Shown: positions 26,292 to 35,886, numbered from the stretch's first letter. The stretch: 64,000 bases of DNA from Occallatibacter savannae (GCF_003131205.1 NZ_QFFY01000005.1:496001-560000); one strand, 5' to 3'. The notes: generated by a model from the sequence alone, not told the origin. Translations and numbers: made by a program.

Positions 26292-27599
26292 ATGCTCTCC
26301 ACCCTGGAACGCTATTTCGAATTCCGCCAGCTGGGCACAAACTGGCGCACCGAAATCCTTGCCGGCGTGACCACGTTCCTCACGATGGCCTACATCGTGC
26401 TCGTCAACCCCGCGATTCTCTCCGCCGCCGGCGTTCCCATTCACGCCGCCACTGCCGCTACCTGTCTTTCTGCTGCGTTCGGTTCGCTGCTCATGGGCAT
26501 AGTGGCGCGATATCCCATCGCTCTCGCCCCCGGCATGGGACTCAACGCATATTTCACGTACACGGTCTGCCTCAAGATGCACGTGCCGTGGCAAACTGCG
26601 CTCGGCGCCGTCTTCATCTCCGGCGTGCTCTTTCTTGCGCTCACTGCCGCCGGCATCCGCCAGATGATTCTCAGGTCGATTCCTCACGAACTTTATGCCG
26701 CGGTTGCGAGCGGCATCGGTCTCTTCATCGCGTTCATCGGATTCCGCAATGCGGGCCTCGTCGTCGCGGATCCCGCAACTCTGGTCAGCCTCGGCAACAT
26801 CCGCAACCCGGCCACAGCCCTCGCCATTTTCGGTTTGATCCTGATGGTCGCGCTTGAGGTGAAGAAAGTCCGCGGCTCAATCCTCATCGGAGTTGTCGCT
26901 GTAACCGCAATCGCCTGGAGCATCGGTCTGGTGCACTGGACGAGCCAGAGCATCGGCATCCACGACTTGACGCAGACCGCGCTGCAACTTGATCTTCGCG
27001 GAGCCCTCAGCAGGGGACTGCTTGAGATCGTCTTCGTCTTCTTCTTCGTGGATCTCTTCGACAATCTCGGAACGCTCGTCGCCGTCACCAAACGAGCCGG
27101 TCTCATCGCCCCGGATCATTCCATTCCCCGTCTCAATCGGATTCTTTTTGCCGATGCGGCCTCTACCATCTTCGGATCGCTCTCCGGAACCTCCACCGTC
27201 ACCAGCTACGTCGAATCCACCGCAGGCGTAGCCGCAGGCGGACGCTCCGGCGTCACCGCCATTGTCGCGGGGCTGATGTTTCTCCTCGCCATGGCCGCGG
27301 CCCCCTTCGTCGGCCTCGTTCCCAACGCCGCAACCGCTCCCGCGCTCATTCTGGTTGGTTCCATGATGCTCGCCACCATCACTGAAATCCGCTGGCACGA
27401 GCCCCTGGTCGCCATCCCCGCATTTCTTACGCTGGTCCTGATCCCTTTGACCTATTCGATCGCCAACGGTCTCGGCTTCGGCGTCATCGCCTGGGCAGTT
27501 CTGCATCTCGCCACCGGCAACGGACGCCGCCAGGACTGGCTCCTCTACACGCTGGCCGTCCTCTTTGCCCTGCGCTTCATCTACCTCGGCGCGAGCTAG
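26292..27599 (+). CDS. NCS2 family purine permease (AzgA/PbuG type)
   Basis: The 435-residue protein has about thirteen membrane segments. Family motifs include GVTTFLTMAYIVLVNP near the start, ALAPGMGLNAYFTY (substrate site of helix 3) and FVFFFVDLFDNLGTLVAV (helix 8). AzgA-type members import adenine, guanine or hypoxanthine with protons. This would supply the guanine deaminase branch encoded around 4.5 kb, although the two loci are 21 kb apart. Its stop directly abuts the stop of the convergent gene that follows. Confidence 0.88.
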   Translation: MLSTLERYFEFRQLGTNWRTEILAGVTTFLTMAYIVLVNPAILSAAGVPIHAATAATCLSAAFGSLLMGIVARYPIALAPGMGLNAYFTYTVCLKMHVPWQTALGAVFISGVLFLALTAAGIRQMILRSIPHELYAAVASGIGLFIAFIGFRNAGLVVADPATLVSLGNIRNPATALAIFGLILMVALEVKKVRGSILIGVVAVTAIAWSIGLVHWTSQSIGIHDLTQTALQLDLRGALSRGLLEIVFVFFFVDLFDNLGTLVAVTKRAGLIAPDHSIPRLNRILFADAASTIFGSLSGTSTVTSYVESTAGVAAGGRSGVTAIVAGLMFLLAMAAAPFVGLVPNAATAPALILVGSMMLATITEIRWHEPLVAIPAFLTLVLIPLTYSIANGLGFGVIAWAVLHLATGNGRRQDWLLYTLAVLFALRFIYLGAS

Positions 27600-28184
27600 T
27601 TACTGCTTGGCGCGCAAACGCCGGCAGTAGTCAGCGCTGGCCGTTCTCGATAACCGAAAGTCCAGATCGAACGTCCTGCTCTGCGCATTCCAGACGTAGG
27701 CCTTGACGCCGCAACTCGCGACCTTTCCTGCGCCATCGTTTTCTGTGAAGCGGTCGTAAATAGCTTTTTGTTCTGCACCAAGTTCCACGAATCTCGAGTG
27801 CATAGCTGACGCGCCACTCATGAACTCGACTCGAATAGCTTTGCCGTTTGCACCTCGGAACCGCGCCTGCGCAGGTTTACCTTCAACGAGCAACATCGGA
27901 ATCAGCGAGTCCGTATAGGCACCTCCAGAGCAGTAGTCAACGAGCGCAACCGACAGACCCTCCTTGCTCGATCCAAACGCATCAACGATCTCTGGAGCCG
28001 GTGCCCCTCGACAATTCTGTTCGTCGCTTGCCTCGAGTAACTTCTGAATTTCCGGCACGCGAGCCCGCCACTCCGCCAGCGCTGCAGCATTAGGCTTCTG
28101 AACGCCTCCAGGAACTTGAGCCGTCGATCCCTGCCAGAAGCTCACAGCGGCTAAACCAATGACCCAACCACGCAGGATGTCCAT
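27600..28184 (-). CDS. Hypothetical secreted protein
   Basis: The 194-residue product has an N-terminal signal peptide (ILRGWVIGLAAVSFWQ, cleavage near TAQVP). A small domain follows with cysteines at NCRGAP, DYCSGG, SCGVKAY and YCRRL that could pair in the periplasm. I do not recognise the family. The gene is divergent from the 28293 hydrolase gene, and its stop touches the NCS2 permease stop. Confidence 0.6.
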   Translation of the reverse strand: MDILRGWVIGLAAVSFWQGSTAQVPGGVQKPNAAALAEWRARVPEIQKLLEASDEQNCRGAPAPEIVDAFGSSKEGLSVALVDYCSGGAYTDSLIPMLLVEGKPAQARFRGANGKAIRVEFMSGASAMHSRFVELGAEQKAIYDRFTENDGAGKVASCGVKAYVWNAQSRTFDLDFRLSRTASADYCRRLRAKQ

Positions 28185-28292
28185 AGCGCTCTGTACCCGA
28201 CTATACCTTTTCGCTTCATGAATTCAGAACGGCGTGCAGCGTCGAGTACTCTACCCCCGATTCAGGCTGCCCGATTTACCATCTACCTCATC

Positions 28293-29045
28293 ATGCTGCA
28301 GATCATCAAGAACCGTCGGATCCTGATACTCTGCACCGCCACGCTTCTCTTTGTATTCAGCGCAACCGTCTCTTTTTCGCAGCACTTCTCCCAACTCGCG
28401 ACCCCTGCACCCCTGCCGCCGGGATCCACTCTCGTCATCGGCTTTCTCGGTGGATACGACCTCTGGGATGATCCGCACCGGAGCGTTCGCCGGCTTATTC
28501 TCAAACTTCGTGAACAGCCTGGCGTCTATGCGGAATCCATCTCGAACCACCGCCGTGCCCTCGCACTCCAACTGATCCGCCGCGCTCTCGATACCAATCG
28601 CAACGGACGTCTTGACCCGGAAGAGAAGACCGATGCCCGCATCATCCTCTTCGGTCAAAGTTGGGGCGGCGCCGCTGCCATCGCGACAGCCCGCGACTTG
28701 CAGAAACTGGGCATCCCGGTTCTTCTCACAATCCAGATCGACAGCGTTGGCTTCCACGACGACATCATTCCTTCCAATGTTCGAGCAGCCGTGAACTTTT
28801 ATCAGCACGATCCATTCACAACCATTCACGGCCGAGCGCGCATCCGTGCCGCCGACCCATCACGAACCTCAATCCTCGGCAACTTCGAATCTACTTACGT
28901 GTTTCGCTCCGTAGATGAGTCCAACGCATCCAAAGCTCGTCGGGTCTTCGGAGGAAGCCACACAAAAATGGAACTCGACCCAGTTGTCTGGAACCGCGTT
29001 GAGCAGTATATTTTCGATGCAATCGCAAGGAGACCTCAGCCATGA
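28293..29045 (+). CDS. Secreted alpha/beta-hydrolase-like protein with an EF-hand-type loop
   Basis: With the ATG at 28293 the product is 250 residues, starting with a signal sequence (KNRRILILCTATLLFVFSATVS). The ATG at 28218 is an alternative but leaves only 33 bases to the divergent gene. A nucleophile-elbow motif FGQSWGGAAA (Ser123) implies a serine hydrolase fold. Just before it, DTNRNGRLDPEE (from residue 100) matches an EF-hand calcium loop at positions 1, 3, 5, 9 and 12. A late His in GGSHTKM could be the catalytic base. The stop overlaps the next start as ATGA at 29042-29045, so the two are made together. Confidence 0.65.
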   Translation: MLQIIKNRRILILCTATLLFVFSATVSFSQHFSQLATPAPLPPGSTLVIGFLGGYDLWDDPHRSVRRLILKLREQPGVYAESISNHRRALALQLIRRALDTNRNGRLDPEEKTDARIILFGQSWGGAAAIATARDLQKLGIPVLLTIQIDSVGFHDDIIPSNVRAAVNFYQHDPFTTIHGRARIRAADPSRTSILGNFESTYVFRSVDESNASKARRVFGGSHTKMELDPVVWNRVEQYIFDAIARRPQP

Positions 29046-31027
29046 TCCGCGCCCTACTCTTAACGCTTATCGTGTGCGCTATTCCGCTCTCCGCGCAGAC
29101 TCATGAATTCGATGTCCAGCCAGGAGCCGGCTGGATCGACACAAATATCGACGTCACCGCCGGCGACTCGTTGCACATTAGCGCTACCGGCCAACTGCAG
29201 TACTCGAATGCGCAACAGCCCAACAGCCCCGCCGGCCTGCCCAGAGGCTTCGCCGATCTCCTTCGCAACCTGCCCGTCAACTCCGCAGGCCGCGGCGCGC
29301 TCGTCGGTCGCATCGGATCCATCGAAGCAGCCCGCCCCTTCCTGATCGGAGAGTTGATGAACAGCCAGGCTCCCGTCACCGGCCGGCTGTTTCTCTCCAT
29401 CAACCAGATGAGCCTCGACCAGGCAACAGGTTCCTATCACGTCACGGTTGAACGAAAGGCGGCAACCACTGCGCAAGCCGCCGCGCGCCAGAATGTGCAT
29501 GTTCCTGCTTTTCCGCAGTCGCTCATCGACTCCATACCGCGCCGTGTCAGTGACCCCAACGATGCTCCCGGCGATCGCGTCAACTTCATCCTCATCGGCT
29601 CGCAGGATCGCGTACAGGCCGCTCTCAAGGCCGCGGGCTGGGTCGCGGTCGATCGCAGCGACAAAGACGCGATCGTGCGCGGTATCTTCGCCAGCTTGTC
29701 GAAGGAGGCCTACGTCACGCTGCCCATGAGCGAACTTCGTCTCTTCGGCCGCGCGCAGGATTTCGGCTATGCCCAGGCCGACCCGCTCCGCGTTGTCGCC
29801 TCGCGGCATCACTTCCGCATCTGGAAAGTTCCGCAAACGCTGAACGGCCAGACTGTCTGGGCCGGGGCTGGCACCCACGACATCGGTTTCGACCGCGACC
29901 AGCGAAACAACGGAATCACGCACAAGATCGATCCCAACGTCGACGGCGAGCGCGACTACATCCGCGACAGCCTCACGCAGACCGGCATGGTCGTGAAGAC
30001 TGACTACATCACGCCCACAGACCCCGTCACCACCGCACGCACAGCAACAGGCACGGAGTTCAAATCCGACGGTCGAACTCTGCTCGTTTACCTTTCTGAC
30101 GATGTCGGCAACGTCTCGGCAGGCTTCGGCGATGTCTTCTGCTCCGTTCTGAAGCAGAAGAATCCCGGAGGCGGGGACTGGGGTCCATGCTCCCGCTACA
30201 TCGACTCACCCGGAAAGGAAGACGTAAGCCTCTCCCCGATGTCGAAGAAATATCGCGTCCTCATTGTTCCCGGCATCCTCAGTTCTTGCGTGGCGGATTC
30301 GCCCGCATTTCAGGAAGGGCAGGCCACCCTGAAAGCCGAGGGTGTCGATGTCGAACTTCTTCAGGTTCCTAACGACTCCAGCGAATCCAACGCAAAGATG
30401 ATTGCGAATTATCTGCGCGAGCACAGCGCCGGTGACGCTCGCAAGTACATCCTCGTGGGCTACAGCAAAGGCGGACCCGACATCCAGGTAGCGCTGGCGC
30501 AGGAGCAGGGAATTGCGGACAAGGTCGCCGCTTTCGTCACAGTCGCCGGAGCATCCGGCGGATCACCCGTCGCGGATCTCCTGCCATCGATTGCAGAAAA
30601 ATACATGCACACTGTTCCGATGAAGAGCTGTCAGGGCGATCTCTCCACCGGCTTCAAAAGCCTTCAGCGCCAGGCACGACAAGCCTTCCTCACGGCGCAT
30701 CCCACGTCACCCGTGCCCACCTATTCGCTCATCGCCAAGTCCGATCAATCAACGACGTCAAAGTCCCTGCTCCAGACCTGGCGCGTGCTCTCCTCCTATG
30801 GATCGGCTGAAGACGGCCAGCTTCTTCGCGACGACGCCATTGTGCCGGGTGCGAAGTTCCTGGGAGCGGCCCTTGCTGACCACTTTGCCGTTGCGCTGCC
30901 GTTCGACAAATCACCCGACGCAAGCATCCGCTCCGGTATGGACAAGACAACTTATCCCCGGGCGGCACTGCTCGAATCGCTGATTCGGTTCGTCTCGAAC
31001 GATCTCGATCATCAGTCCGGGAACTGA
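29042..31027 (+). CDS. Secreted three-domain protein: LecA-like lectin, LssY-C-like domain, alpha/beta hydrolase
   Basis: The 661-residue product begins with a signal peptide (IRALLLTLIVCAIPLSAQ). Residues about 20-138 look like the PA-I (LecA) galactose-binding fold, with GWIDTNIDVTAGD, SATGQLQY, GALVGRIG and GRLFLSIN. Residues about 170-320 match the LssY C-terminal domain: GDRVNFILIGS, GWVAVDR, a long RVVASRHHFRIW, and AGTHDIGF. Residues about 405-655 form an alpha/beta hydrolase with VLIVPGILSSC and nucleophile Ser475 in GYSKGG. It probably acts outside the cytoplasm on a lipid or glycan-linked substrate; that is inference. Its last 16 bases overlap the convergent M48 gene. Confidence 0.7.
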   Translation: MIRALLLTLIVCAIPLSAQTHEFDVQPGAGWIDTNIDVTAGDSLHISATGQLQYSNAQQPNSPAGLPRGFADLLRNLPVNSAGRGALVGRIGSIEAARPFLIGELMNSQAPVTGRLFLSINQMSLDQATGSYHVTVERKAATTAQAAARQNVHVPAFPQSLIDSIPRRVSDPNDAPGDRVNFILIGSQDRVQAALKAAGWVAVDRSDKDAIVRGIFASLSKEAYVTLPMSELRLFGRAQDFGYAQADPLRVVASRHHFRIWKVPQTLNGQTVWAGAGTHDIGFDRDQRNNGITHKIDPNVDGERDYIRDSLTQTGMVVKTDYITPTDPVTTARTATGTEFKSDGRTLLVYLSDDVGNVSAGFGDVFCSVLKQKNPGGGDWGPCSRYIDSPGKEDVSLSPMSKKYRVLIVPGILSSCVADSPAFQEGQATLKAEGVDVELLQVPNDSSESNAKMIANYLREHSAGDARKYILVGYSKGGPDIQVALAQEQGIADKVAAFVTVAGASGGSPVADLLPSIAEKYMHTVPMKSCQGDLSTGFKSLQRQARQAFLTAHPTSPVPTYSLIAKSDQSTTSKSLLQTWRVLSSYGSAEDGQLLRDDAIVPGAKFLGAALADHFAVALPFDKSPDASIRSGMDKTTYPRAALLESLIRFVSNDLDHQSGN

Positions 31028-32415
31028 ATGGTGCCGGCCATCTGCGTGAAGATCGGATCCAGATCGCTCATCTTTGATTTCTGGCCCGCGAGCGCGGCGT
31101 ACCACAAGCCCGACGGGCGCGCGATGGTGTAGAGATAAACCACCTGATCCGGATCCTGTTGCACGGAGACCTTCGTCGTGAGACGCGTCTTCAGCGCCGT
31201 CTTGTTTCCGATTTGAACGCGCTGCGATTTCTCGGTCTTCAAATTCGGATCGCCCTTTTGCAACCCATCCAGGAACTCCTTCGTGCTCGCGTCCAGATTG
31301 GTGCTCCCCGCTCCTGCCTGCGGCACGTAGTAGTCGATCATGGCGCCATTAACCAGCTCCACCCCACCGTTCTGGCCCTTCGACACCCCGCCCTGCGGCA
31401 CCACATACAGGCTGCCACCGGGTTCTGCTTGTCCCGCCTGCCACGTCGAGGGATACGCGATGGAAAATCCATTCGCGGGATAATCCTTCATTCCCGCCGG
31501 AACGGTGGTCCGGCCGCTTGCATTCTCCTTAGGCTGGATCAGCTTGCCTGGCTGTGGCTTCGGAGGAGGAACCGTCGCGACGATCTTCTTGATCCTCGCG
31601 AAATCTCCAGTGCTCGCCTTGTAAGTGCGCTGTGGGTAGAACTGGATATCGTCTGACACATACTTGATGCGGCTGCCCGTCGCCGGATGCGAGGCCATCC
31701 ATAGCGCCAGGCCCTTTGGTTCGGCTGCCGTTCCCTGCGTCTTCTCGAGCTTTTCGAAAAACTGCGGAAGCTGAATTGGATCGTAGCCGGCCGACGACAT
31801 CATGCGCGCACCGTTCAAGTCTGCGTCGTGTTCGTAACCGCGCGAGAACTTCATGAGCAATGAATTCTGGCCGAGGCTCGTTCCCGCCTGCGTGATCTGG
31901 CAGACCATTCCGCATTGCCCATTCTGATCGGCAGTGAGTGTACCGGCCGCAAGTCCGACGATCTGGAAGAGCGTTCCGTAGGTCTGCTGCTTGCTGATCT
32001 GCGCGGCGCTGTGTCGCAGCGCGACGTGCGACATCTCGTGAGCCAGCACTCCTGCCACCTCGCCCTCGCTGTCCGCGGCCTTCAGCAAACCGGTATGCAC
32101 GTACATCGGCCCGCCTGGCAGCGCGAACGCATTGATGGAGTCGTCATTCACCAGCTTGAAGTAGTAGGGATAGGCGTTTGCCTGCGGAGTCTTCGCGAGG
32201 TTCTGCCCAATCTGGTTTAGCCACTTTTCGATATCGGGATTGTGGACAACCTCCATTTCGCGCTCTACCTGCCCGGCAAACTGCTTGCCGAGTTGCATCT
32301 CCTGGTCGCGCGAAAGGGACGTCTTCTGGATATTGACCTGGGACTGTTTGGGAACCTTCTGGGAGTACGCAGCGAAAGGAACGATGAGAGCAAAGACAAG
32401 CAGACAACGACTCAT
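31012..32415 (-). CDS. M48 family periplasmic metalloprotease (BepA/LoiP-like)
   Basis: The 467-residue protein has a signal peptide (SRCLLVFALIVPFAAYSQ). HExxH is at His126-Glu127-Met-Ser-His130. The third zinc ligand lies in GYEHDADLNGARMM, and the ALPGGPMYVHTGLL segment precedes HExxH as in the family. The C-terminal 170 residues form an extra domain rich in beta strands (MKDYPANGFSIAYPSTW), found in acidobacterial homologues instead of TPR repeats. The ATG at 32415 has AGGAGGG upstream; the open frame extends 66 bases further without a site. It probably degrades misfolded envelope proteins. Confidence 0.87.
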   Translation of the reverse strand: MSRCLLVFALIVPFAAYSQKVPKQSQVNIQKTSLSRDQEMQLGKQFAGQVEREMEVVHNPDIEKWLNQIGQNLAKTPQANAYPYYFKLVNDDSINAFALPGGPMYVHTGLLKAADSEGEVAGVLAHEMSHVALRHSAAQISKQQTYGTLFQIVGLAAGTLTADQNGQCGMVCQITQAGTSLGQNSLLMKFSRGYEHDADLNGARMMSSAGYDPIQLPQFFEKLEKTQGTAAEPKGLALWMASHPATGSRIKYVSDDIQFYPQRTYKASTGDFARIKKIVATVPPPKPQPGKLIQPKENASGRTTVPAGMKDYPANGFSIAYPSTWQAGQAEPGGSLYVVPQGGVSKGQNGGVELVNGAMIDYYVPQAGAGSTNLDASTKEFLDGLQKGDPNLKTEKSQRVQIGNKTALKTRLTTKVSVQQDPDQVVYLYTIARPSGLWYAALAGQKSKMSDLDPIFTQMAGTIQFPD

Positions 32416-32697
32416 AAGCCCTCCTGAATAACCGGGGGAGATTTGTGACTCGATTCTAAACCGGGGTCCGCTCGTTTGCATGCAGCTGGCAGCAAGCGCC
32501 CAGCAACCCGGAATTGGGCGTCTGGGGCAATGATCCGGGTGGTGGAATCAAGTGGTCCGCGCGGAAGACGCAGATATTGGAAGTTGATTGGATCCGATCA
32601 GCTTTCCCTTGGGCACGATTGGTCCTGTCTCAACCAAGAGATTGGGCCCTTCGCGTCGGGATCAGTATCAGCAATCAACAAAGAGGAGAAATACACG

Positions 32698-33315
32698 ATG
32701 AGGTACGTAAAGGCGGTAACCGCAGCCGCGCGGGCTGCTCTGTTAGGAGTAACGACTCTGCTCGCAACGCCCGTGATCTATGGGCATGCGCAAGCGGGTC
32801 ACACACACGCATTGATTCAGCAGCAAGAGTTGTCTCCCGAACAGGGGCAACTACTCTCTATCGTGCGCGAATCAACGGAGCGATTCAAGAATGTGAGCGT
32901 GGCGCAAAGCGAACAGTACAATCTGCTGTTTGGCTGTGTGACGGGGCCAGACTCTGGCGCAATGGGCCTGCATTTTGTTAAGCAGGAGTACCTGACAAAA
33001 CCGCCCACGCTGCCCAACGGCGACATCGATCCCACTCGGCCAGAGATCGTCATCTATGAACCTGTTCAGGGCGGGGGGCTGCGCCTGATCGGTGCAGACT
33101 ACATCCTCTTTGCCGATGCATGGGACAAGGCTCATCCTGGGAATCCACCACAACTGATGGGACAGCTCTTTCACTACTTCGAGTCTCCCAACCGGTTTGG
33201 GCTGCCGCCCTTCTACACCCTGCACGTTTGGGCATGGAAAGAGAATCCGAACGGCGCGTTTGTCAATTGGCACCCGAATGTTTCGTGCAAGGCATTCAGC
33301 GGTCAGCTTCCCTGA
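32698..33315 (+). CDS. Hypothetical secreted protein
   Basis: The 205-residue product has a signal peptide (residues 1-28, cleavage near YGHAQA). The AAGAGGAG site at 32680-32687 fixes the ATG at 32698. The mature part holds GCVTGPDSGAMGLHFV, PEIVIYEPV and LRLIGADYILFADAW. It ends with NRFGLPPFYTLHVWAWKENP and FVNWHPNVSC. Two conserved-looking cysteines and several histidines are present. This pattern occurs in uncharacterised exported proteins; no function can be assigned. Confidence 0.65.
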   Translation: MRYVKAVTAAARAALLGVTTLLATPVIYGHAQAGHTHALIQQQELSPEQGQLLSIVRESTERFKNVSVAQSEQYNLLFGCVTGPDSGAMGLHFVKQEYLTKPPTLPNGDIDPTRPEIVIYEPVQGGGLRLIGADYILFADAWDKAHPGNPPQLMGQLFHYFESPNRFGLPPFYTLHVWAWKENPNGAFVNWHPNVSCKAFSGQLP

Positions 33316-33344
33316 TCCAACTCTGATGAAGTTGAGAAGTGGTC

Positions 33345-33372
33345 GGTCGTCGCCTGGTGTTTGGCGACGACC
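33345..33372 (+). terminator. Stem-loop downstream of the 32698 gene, possible terminator
   Basis: GGTCGTCGCC (33345-33354) pairs perfectly with GGCGACGACC (33363-33372) around an 8-base loop, 30 bases after the stop. The tail ACTCACGTTTAT has only a weak T run, so termination strength is uncertain. Confidence 0.5.
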
Positions 33373-33428
33373 ACTCACGTTTATACGCGCGTTGGGAACG
33401 ACGGCGGAACGCTCTAGAATCGAAAGTG

Positions 33429-34199
33429 ATGCGTTTCTTCCTCGTCTTCGCGATGACGTTGTTCTTCGCTTCCAATGGCGGATCAGCAACCTATCGGATC
33501 CTCCAAGCTTATCCACACGACGAGCACGCATTCACGCAAGGGCTTCTCTACATCGATGGCCATCTCTACGAGAGCACGGGAATCCAGGGTCAATCTACGT
33601 TGCGCGAAGAGGACCTCGAAACCGGGCGAATCCTCCGCATGCAGCTAGTGTCCGATCAGTACTTCGCAGAGGGGCTCACCGACTGGAAGAACACTCTCGT
33701 TCAACTCACCTGGAAGTCGCACATCGGTCTCGTCTATGACCGCGCGACCTTCCAGCTCCTGCGCACATTTCGCTACGAAGGAGAAGGTTGGGGGCTGACG
33801 CACGATGCCAAGTCCCTCATCCTCAGCGATGGAACTGCAGACTTGCGGTTCTTCGATCCAGATACCTTTAAACAAGTCCGGCGCATCACGGTGAAGGATC
33901 ACGGCAAGCTCGTGACCAAATTAAACGAGCTCGAGTTCATCCACGGCGAGATCTACGCCAACGTCTGGTACTCCGACCGCATCGCGCGCATCTCTCCAGC
34001 CAACGGGCGCGTACTTGGTTGGATCGACCTGAAAGGCCTGACGCCTCGCGATCAGCTCTCCAGCGATCAGGCCGTGCTCAACGGCATCGCTTACGATTCT
34101 CAGCACGACCGCCTCTTCGTGACCGGCAAGCTCTGGCCCAAGGTCTTCGAGATCGCGGTCACTTCGAACACATCTGCCTCGGCTCGGCACAGAAAATAG
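33429..34199 (+). CDS. Glutaminyl-peptide cyclotransferase, plant/bacterial beta-propeller type
   Basis: The 256-residue enzyme has a signal peptide (RFFLVFAMTLFFASNGGSA). Sequences typical of the five-bladed propeller glutaminyl cyclase follow: PHDEHAFTQGLLY, YESTG, EGWGLTHD, LSDGTADLRFFDP, NELEFIHGEIYANVW and NGIAYD. It converts N-terminal glutamine of exported proteins to pyroglutamate. The start at 33429 puts the signal at the N-terminus; the frame is open 90 bases upstream. Confidence 0.88.
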   Translation: MRFFLVFAMTLFFASNGGSATYRILQAYPHDEHAFTQGLLYIDGHLYESTGIQGQSTLREEDLETGRILRMQLVSDQYFAEGLTDWKNTLVQLTWKSHIGLVYDRATFQLLRTFRYEGEGWGLTHDAKSLILSDGTADLRFFDPDTFKQVRRITVKDHGKLVTKLNELEFIHGEIYANVWYSDRIARISPANGRVLGWIDLKGLTPRDQLSSDQAVLNGIAYDSQHDRLFVTGKLWPKVFEIAVTSNTSASARHRK

Positions 34200-34272
34200 A
34201 CTCATTCCCCCATGCTCCGCATCACAAGCGGGCTCGTTCCGCCCGGCTATACTGCTGGCCGAAGGAATACCC

Positions 34273-34860
34273 ATGGACGTCTTGTCGGTTCCGAGCATCT
34301 TTCACGATGCGTTGTTTATTACCATCAGCATCGCATTTGCCGGGTACCTGATAACCATCATTGGTGCGCGAATGCTCAATCAGCATCGCGACAAACTGGA
34401 GCTGGTCAACAAGCGGCTGAACGAGTTTTACGGACCCCTCTACGTCGCATCGGAAGCGGGCAACATCGCGTACCGATCCCTGCTCAACCGCCAGGGTAAG
34501 ACCGTCAGTGAGCCAATCCTCGACTCCGAACTGAAGGAGTGGATTCTCTGGATGAACACCATCTTCATGCCGCTGAATGACATTCGCGAGAAGATCATCA
34601 TCGAGAAAGCCTACCTCGTGGTCGAAGAGCGCATGCCGCAGTGCTTGCTCGATTTCGTCACCCATGTCGTGGGCTACAAGGCCGTGATGGCCAAATGGGC
34701 GGAAGGGGATTTCACCGAGCGCCGCTCCACGATCGGCTGGCCGCCGGAGTTCGATATCTATGTCAAGAAGTCGTACGCTGCGCTCAAAGCCGAGCAAACC
34801 AATCTGCTGCACAGCGCCCCCTGGCGTTTGTGGAACCGGCTCTTCGGAAACAAAAGCTGA
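34273..34860 (+). CDS. Hypothetical single-pass membrane protein
   Basis: The 195-residue product has one N-terminal transmembrane helix (FHDALFITISIAFAGYLITIIGARML), followed by a mainly helical, charged cytoplasmic domain (NQHRDKLELVNKRLNEFYGPLYV). I do not recognise the family. The KRLNEFYGPLY pattern recurs in uncharacterised bacterial membrane proteins. It stands alone between a cyclotransferase gene and the convergent glutaminase gene. Confidence 0.6.
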   Translation: MDVLSVPSIFHDALFITISIAFAGYLITIIGARMLNQHRDKLELVNKRLNEFYGPLYVASEAGNIAYRSLLNRQGKTVSEPILDSELKEWILWMNTIFMPLNDIREKIIIEKAYLVVEERMPQCLLDFVTHVVGYKAVMAKWAEGDFTERRSTIGWPPEFDIYVKKSYAALKAEQTNLLHSAPWRLWNRLFGNKS

Positions 34861-34875
34861 AGAGTCACTCTCGTC

Positions 34876-35886
34876 CTAAAGCAGGGCCTGCACAAACGTC
34901 GATCCCACATTGCTGAAGTCGAATGCGTGCAGCCCAAGGTGATTCGCCAGTTCCTTTGAAGCGAGTATTCCGCGAACGCTGTTTCCCTGCGCATCCAGCT
35001 TCGGCGAATACACTGCAATCCCGAACTGTCGATTCACAACGCCAAAGATCCCGCCCGACACGCCGCTCTTCGCCGGCAGACCTACTTCGAAGGCCCAGTT
35101 GCCCGCATAGTCATAGAGTCCGCAGCTGAACATCACGGCCATAACGTACTTCAGGTACTGAAAGTCGAAGACCGGCTTACCCGTGAGCGGCTGGTTGCCG
35201 ATGTTGGCCATTGTTGCCGCCATCATCGCCAGATCCTTGCAGTTCACCAGCATCGAGCACTGCGCAAAATACTGGTGCAGCGTCTCGTGCACCTCATCGT
35301 CAATGATCCCAGAGTTGAGAAGCATGTACGCAATCGCCCTGTTGCGATTTCCCGTCGCGGTCTCAGACGCCAGCACAGCATGGTCGATGCGCAACCTGCG
35401 CCCCGCAGCGTCGCTCATCTTGTCGACAAACTCCTCGATCCCAGCCTGCACCGGCTTCTGCTTGATCAGCGACGACACTGCGATCGCTCCTGCGTTCACC
35501 ATGGGATTGAAGGGGCGGCCCGTCTTCTGATCGAATTCGATGGAGTTGAAGGCTTCGCCACTCGGCTCTACACCGACGTGGCGCAGAGTCTCCTCAGTGC
35601 CATGCCGCTGCATCGCAAGTTGAAACGCAAACGGCTTGCACATCGATTGGATCGTGAACTCCGTGTCCCAGTCGCCCGCAGTGAAGACTTCTCCCTCAAC
35701 CGTGGCCAGACAAATCCCGAATTTCTTTGGATCGGCTTTGCCCAACTCGGGGATATAGGTCGCCACCGCCCCGTCATCGACGTCCTTGTACTTGCGATAG
35801 ATACCGTCGATCACCTTCTGAATCTGCGCGCCCAGCCACGGCGATACATCGCTGGAGACACTTCCACTGTGCTGTGAATTCGTCAC
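34876..35886 (-). CDS. glsA: Glutaminase A (serine-dependent)
   Basis: The 336-residue enzyme hydrolyses glutamine to glutamate and ammonia. It has the beta-lactamase-like SxxK nucleophile motif in FTIQSMCKPF and the conserved NPMVNAGAI. The RNRAIAYMLLNSGII and GVSGGIFGV segments are also present. It is slightly longer than the usual 310 residues because of an N-terminal tail. It is cytosolic, with no signal peptide. It lies downstream of ahcY on the same strand, but a terminator at 36068-36089 separates them. Confidence 0.93.
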   Translation of the reverse strand: MTNSQHSGSVSSDVSPWLGAQIQKVIDGIYRKYKDVDDGAVATYIPELGKADPKKFGICLATVEGEVFTAGDWDTEFTIQSMCKPFAFQLAMQRHGTEETLRHVGVEPSGEAFNSIEFDQKTGRPFNPMVNAGAIAVSSLIKQKPVQAGIEEFVDKMSDAAGRRLRIDHAVLASETATGNRNRAIAYMLLNSGIIDDEVHETLHQYFAQCSMLVNCKDLAMMAATMANIGNQPLTGKPVFDFQYLKYVMAVMFSCGLYDYAGNWAFEVGLPAKSGVSGGIFGVVNRQFGIAVYSPKLDAQGNSVRGILASKELANHLGLHAFDFSNVGSTFVQALL

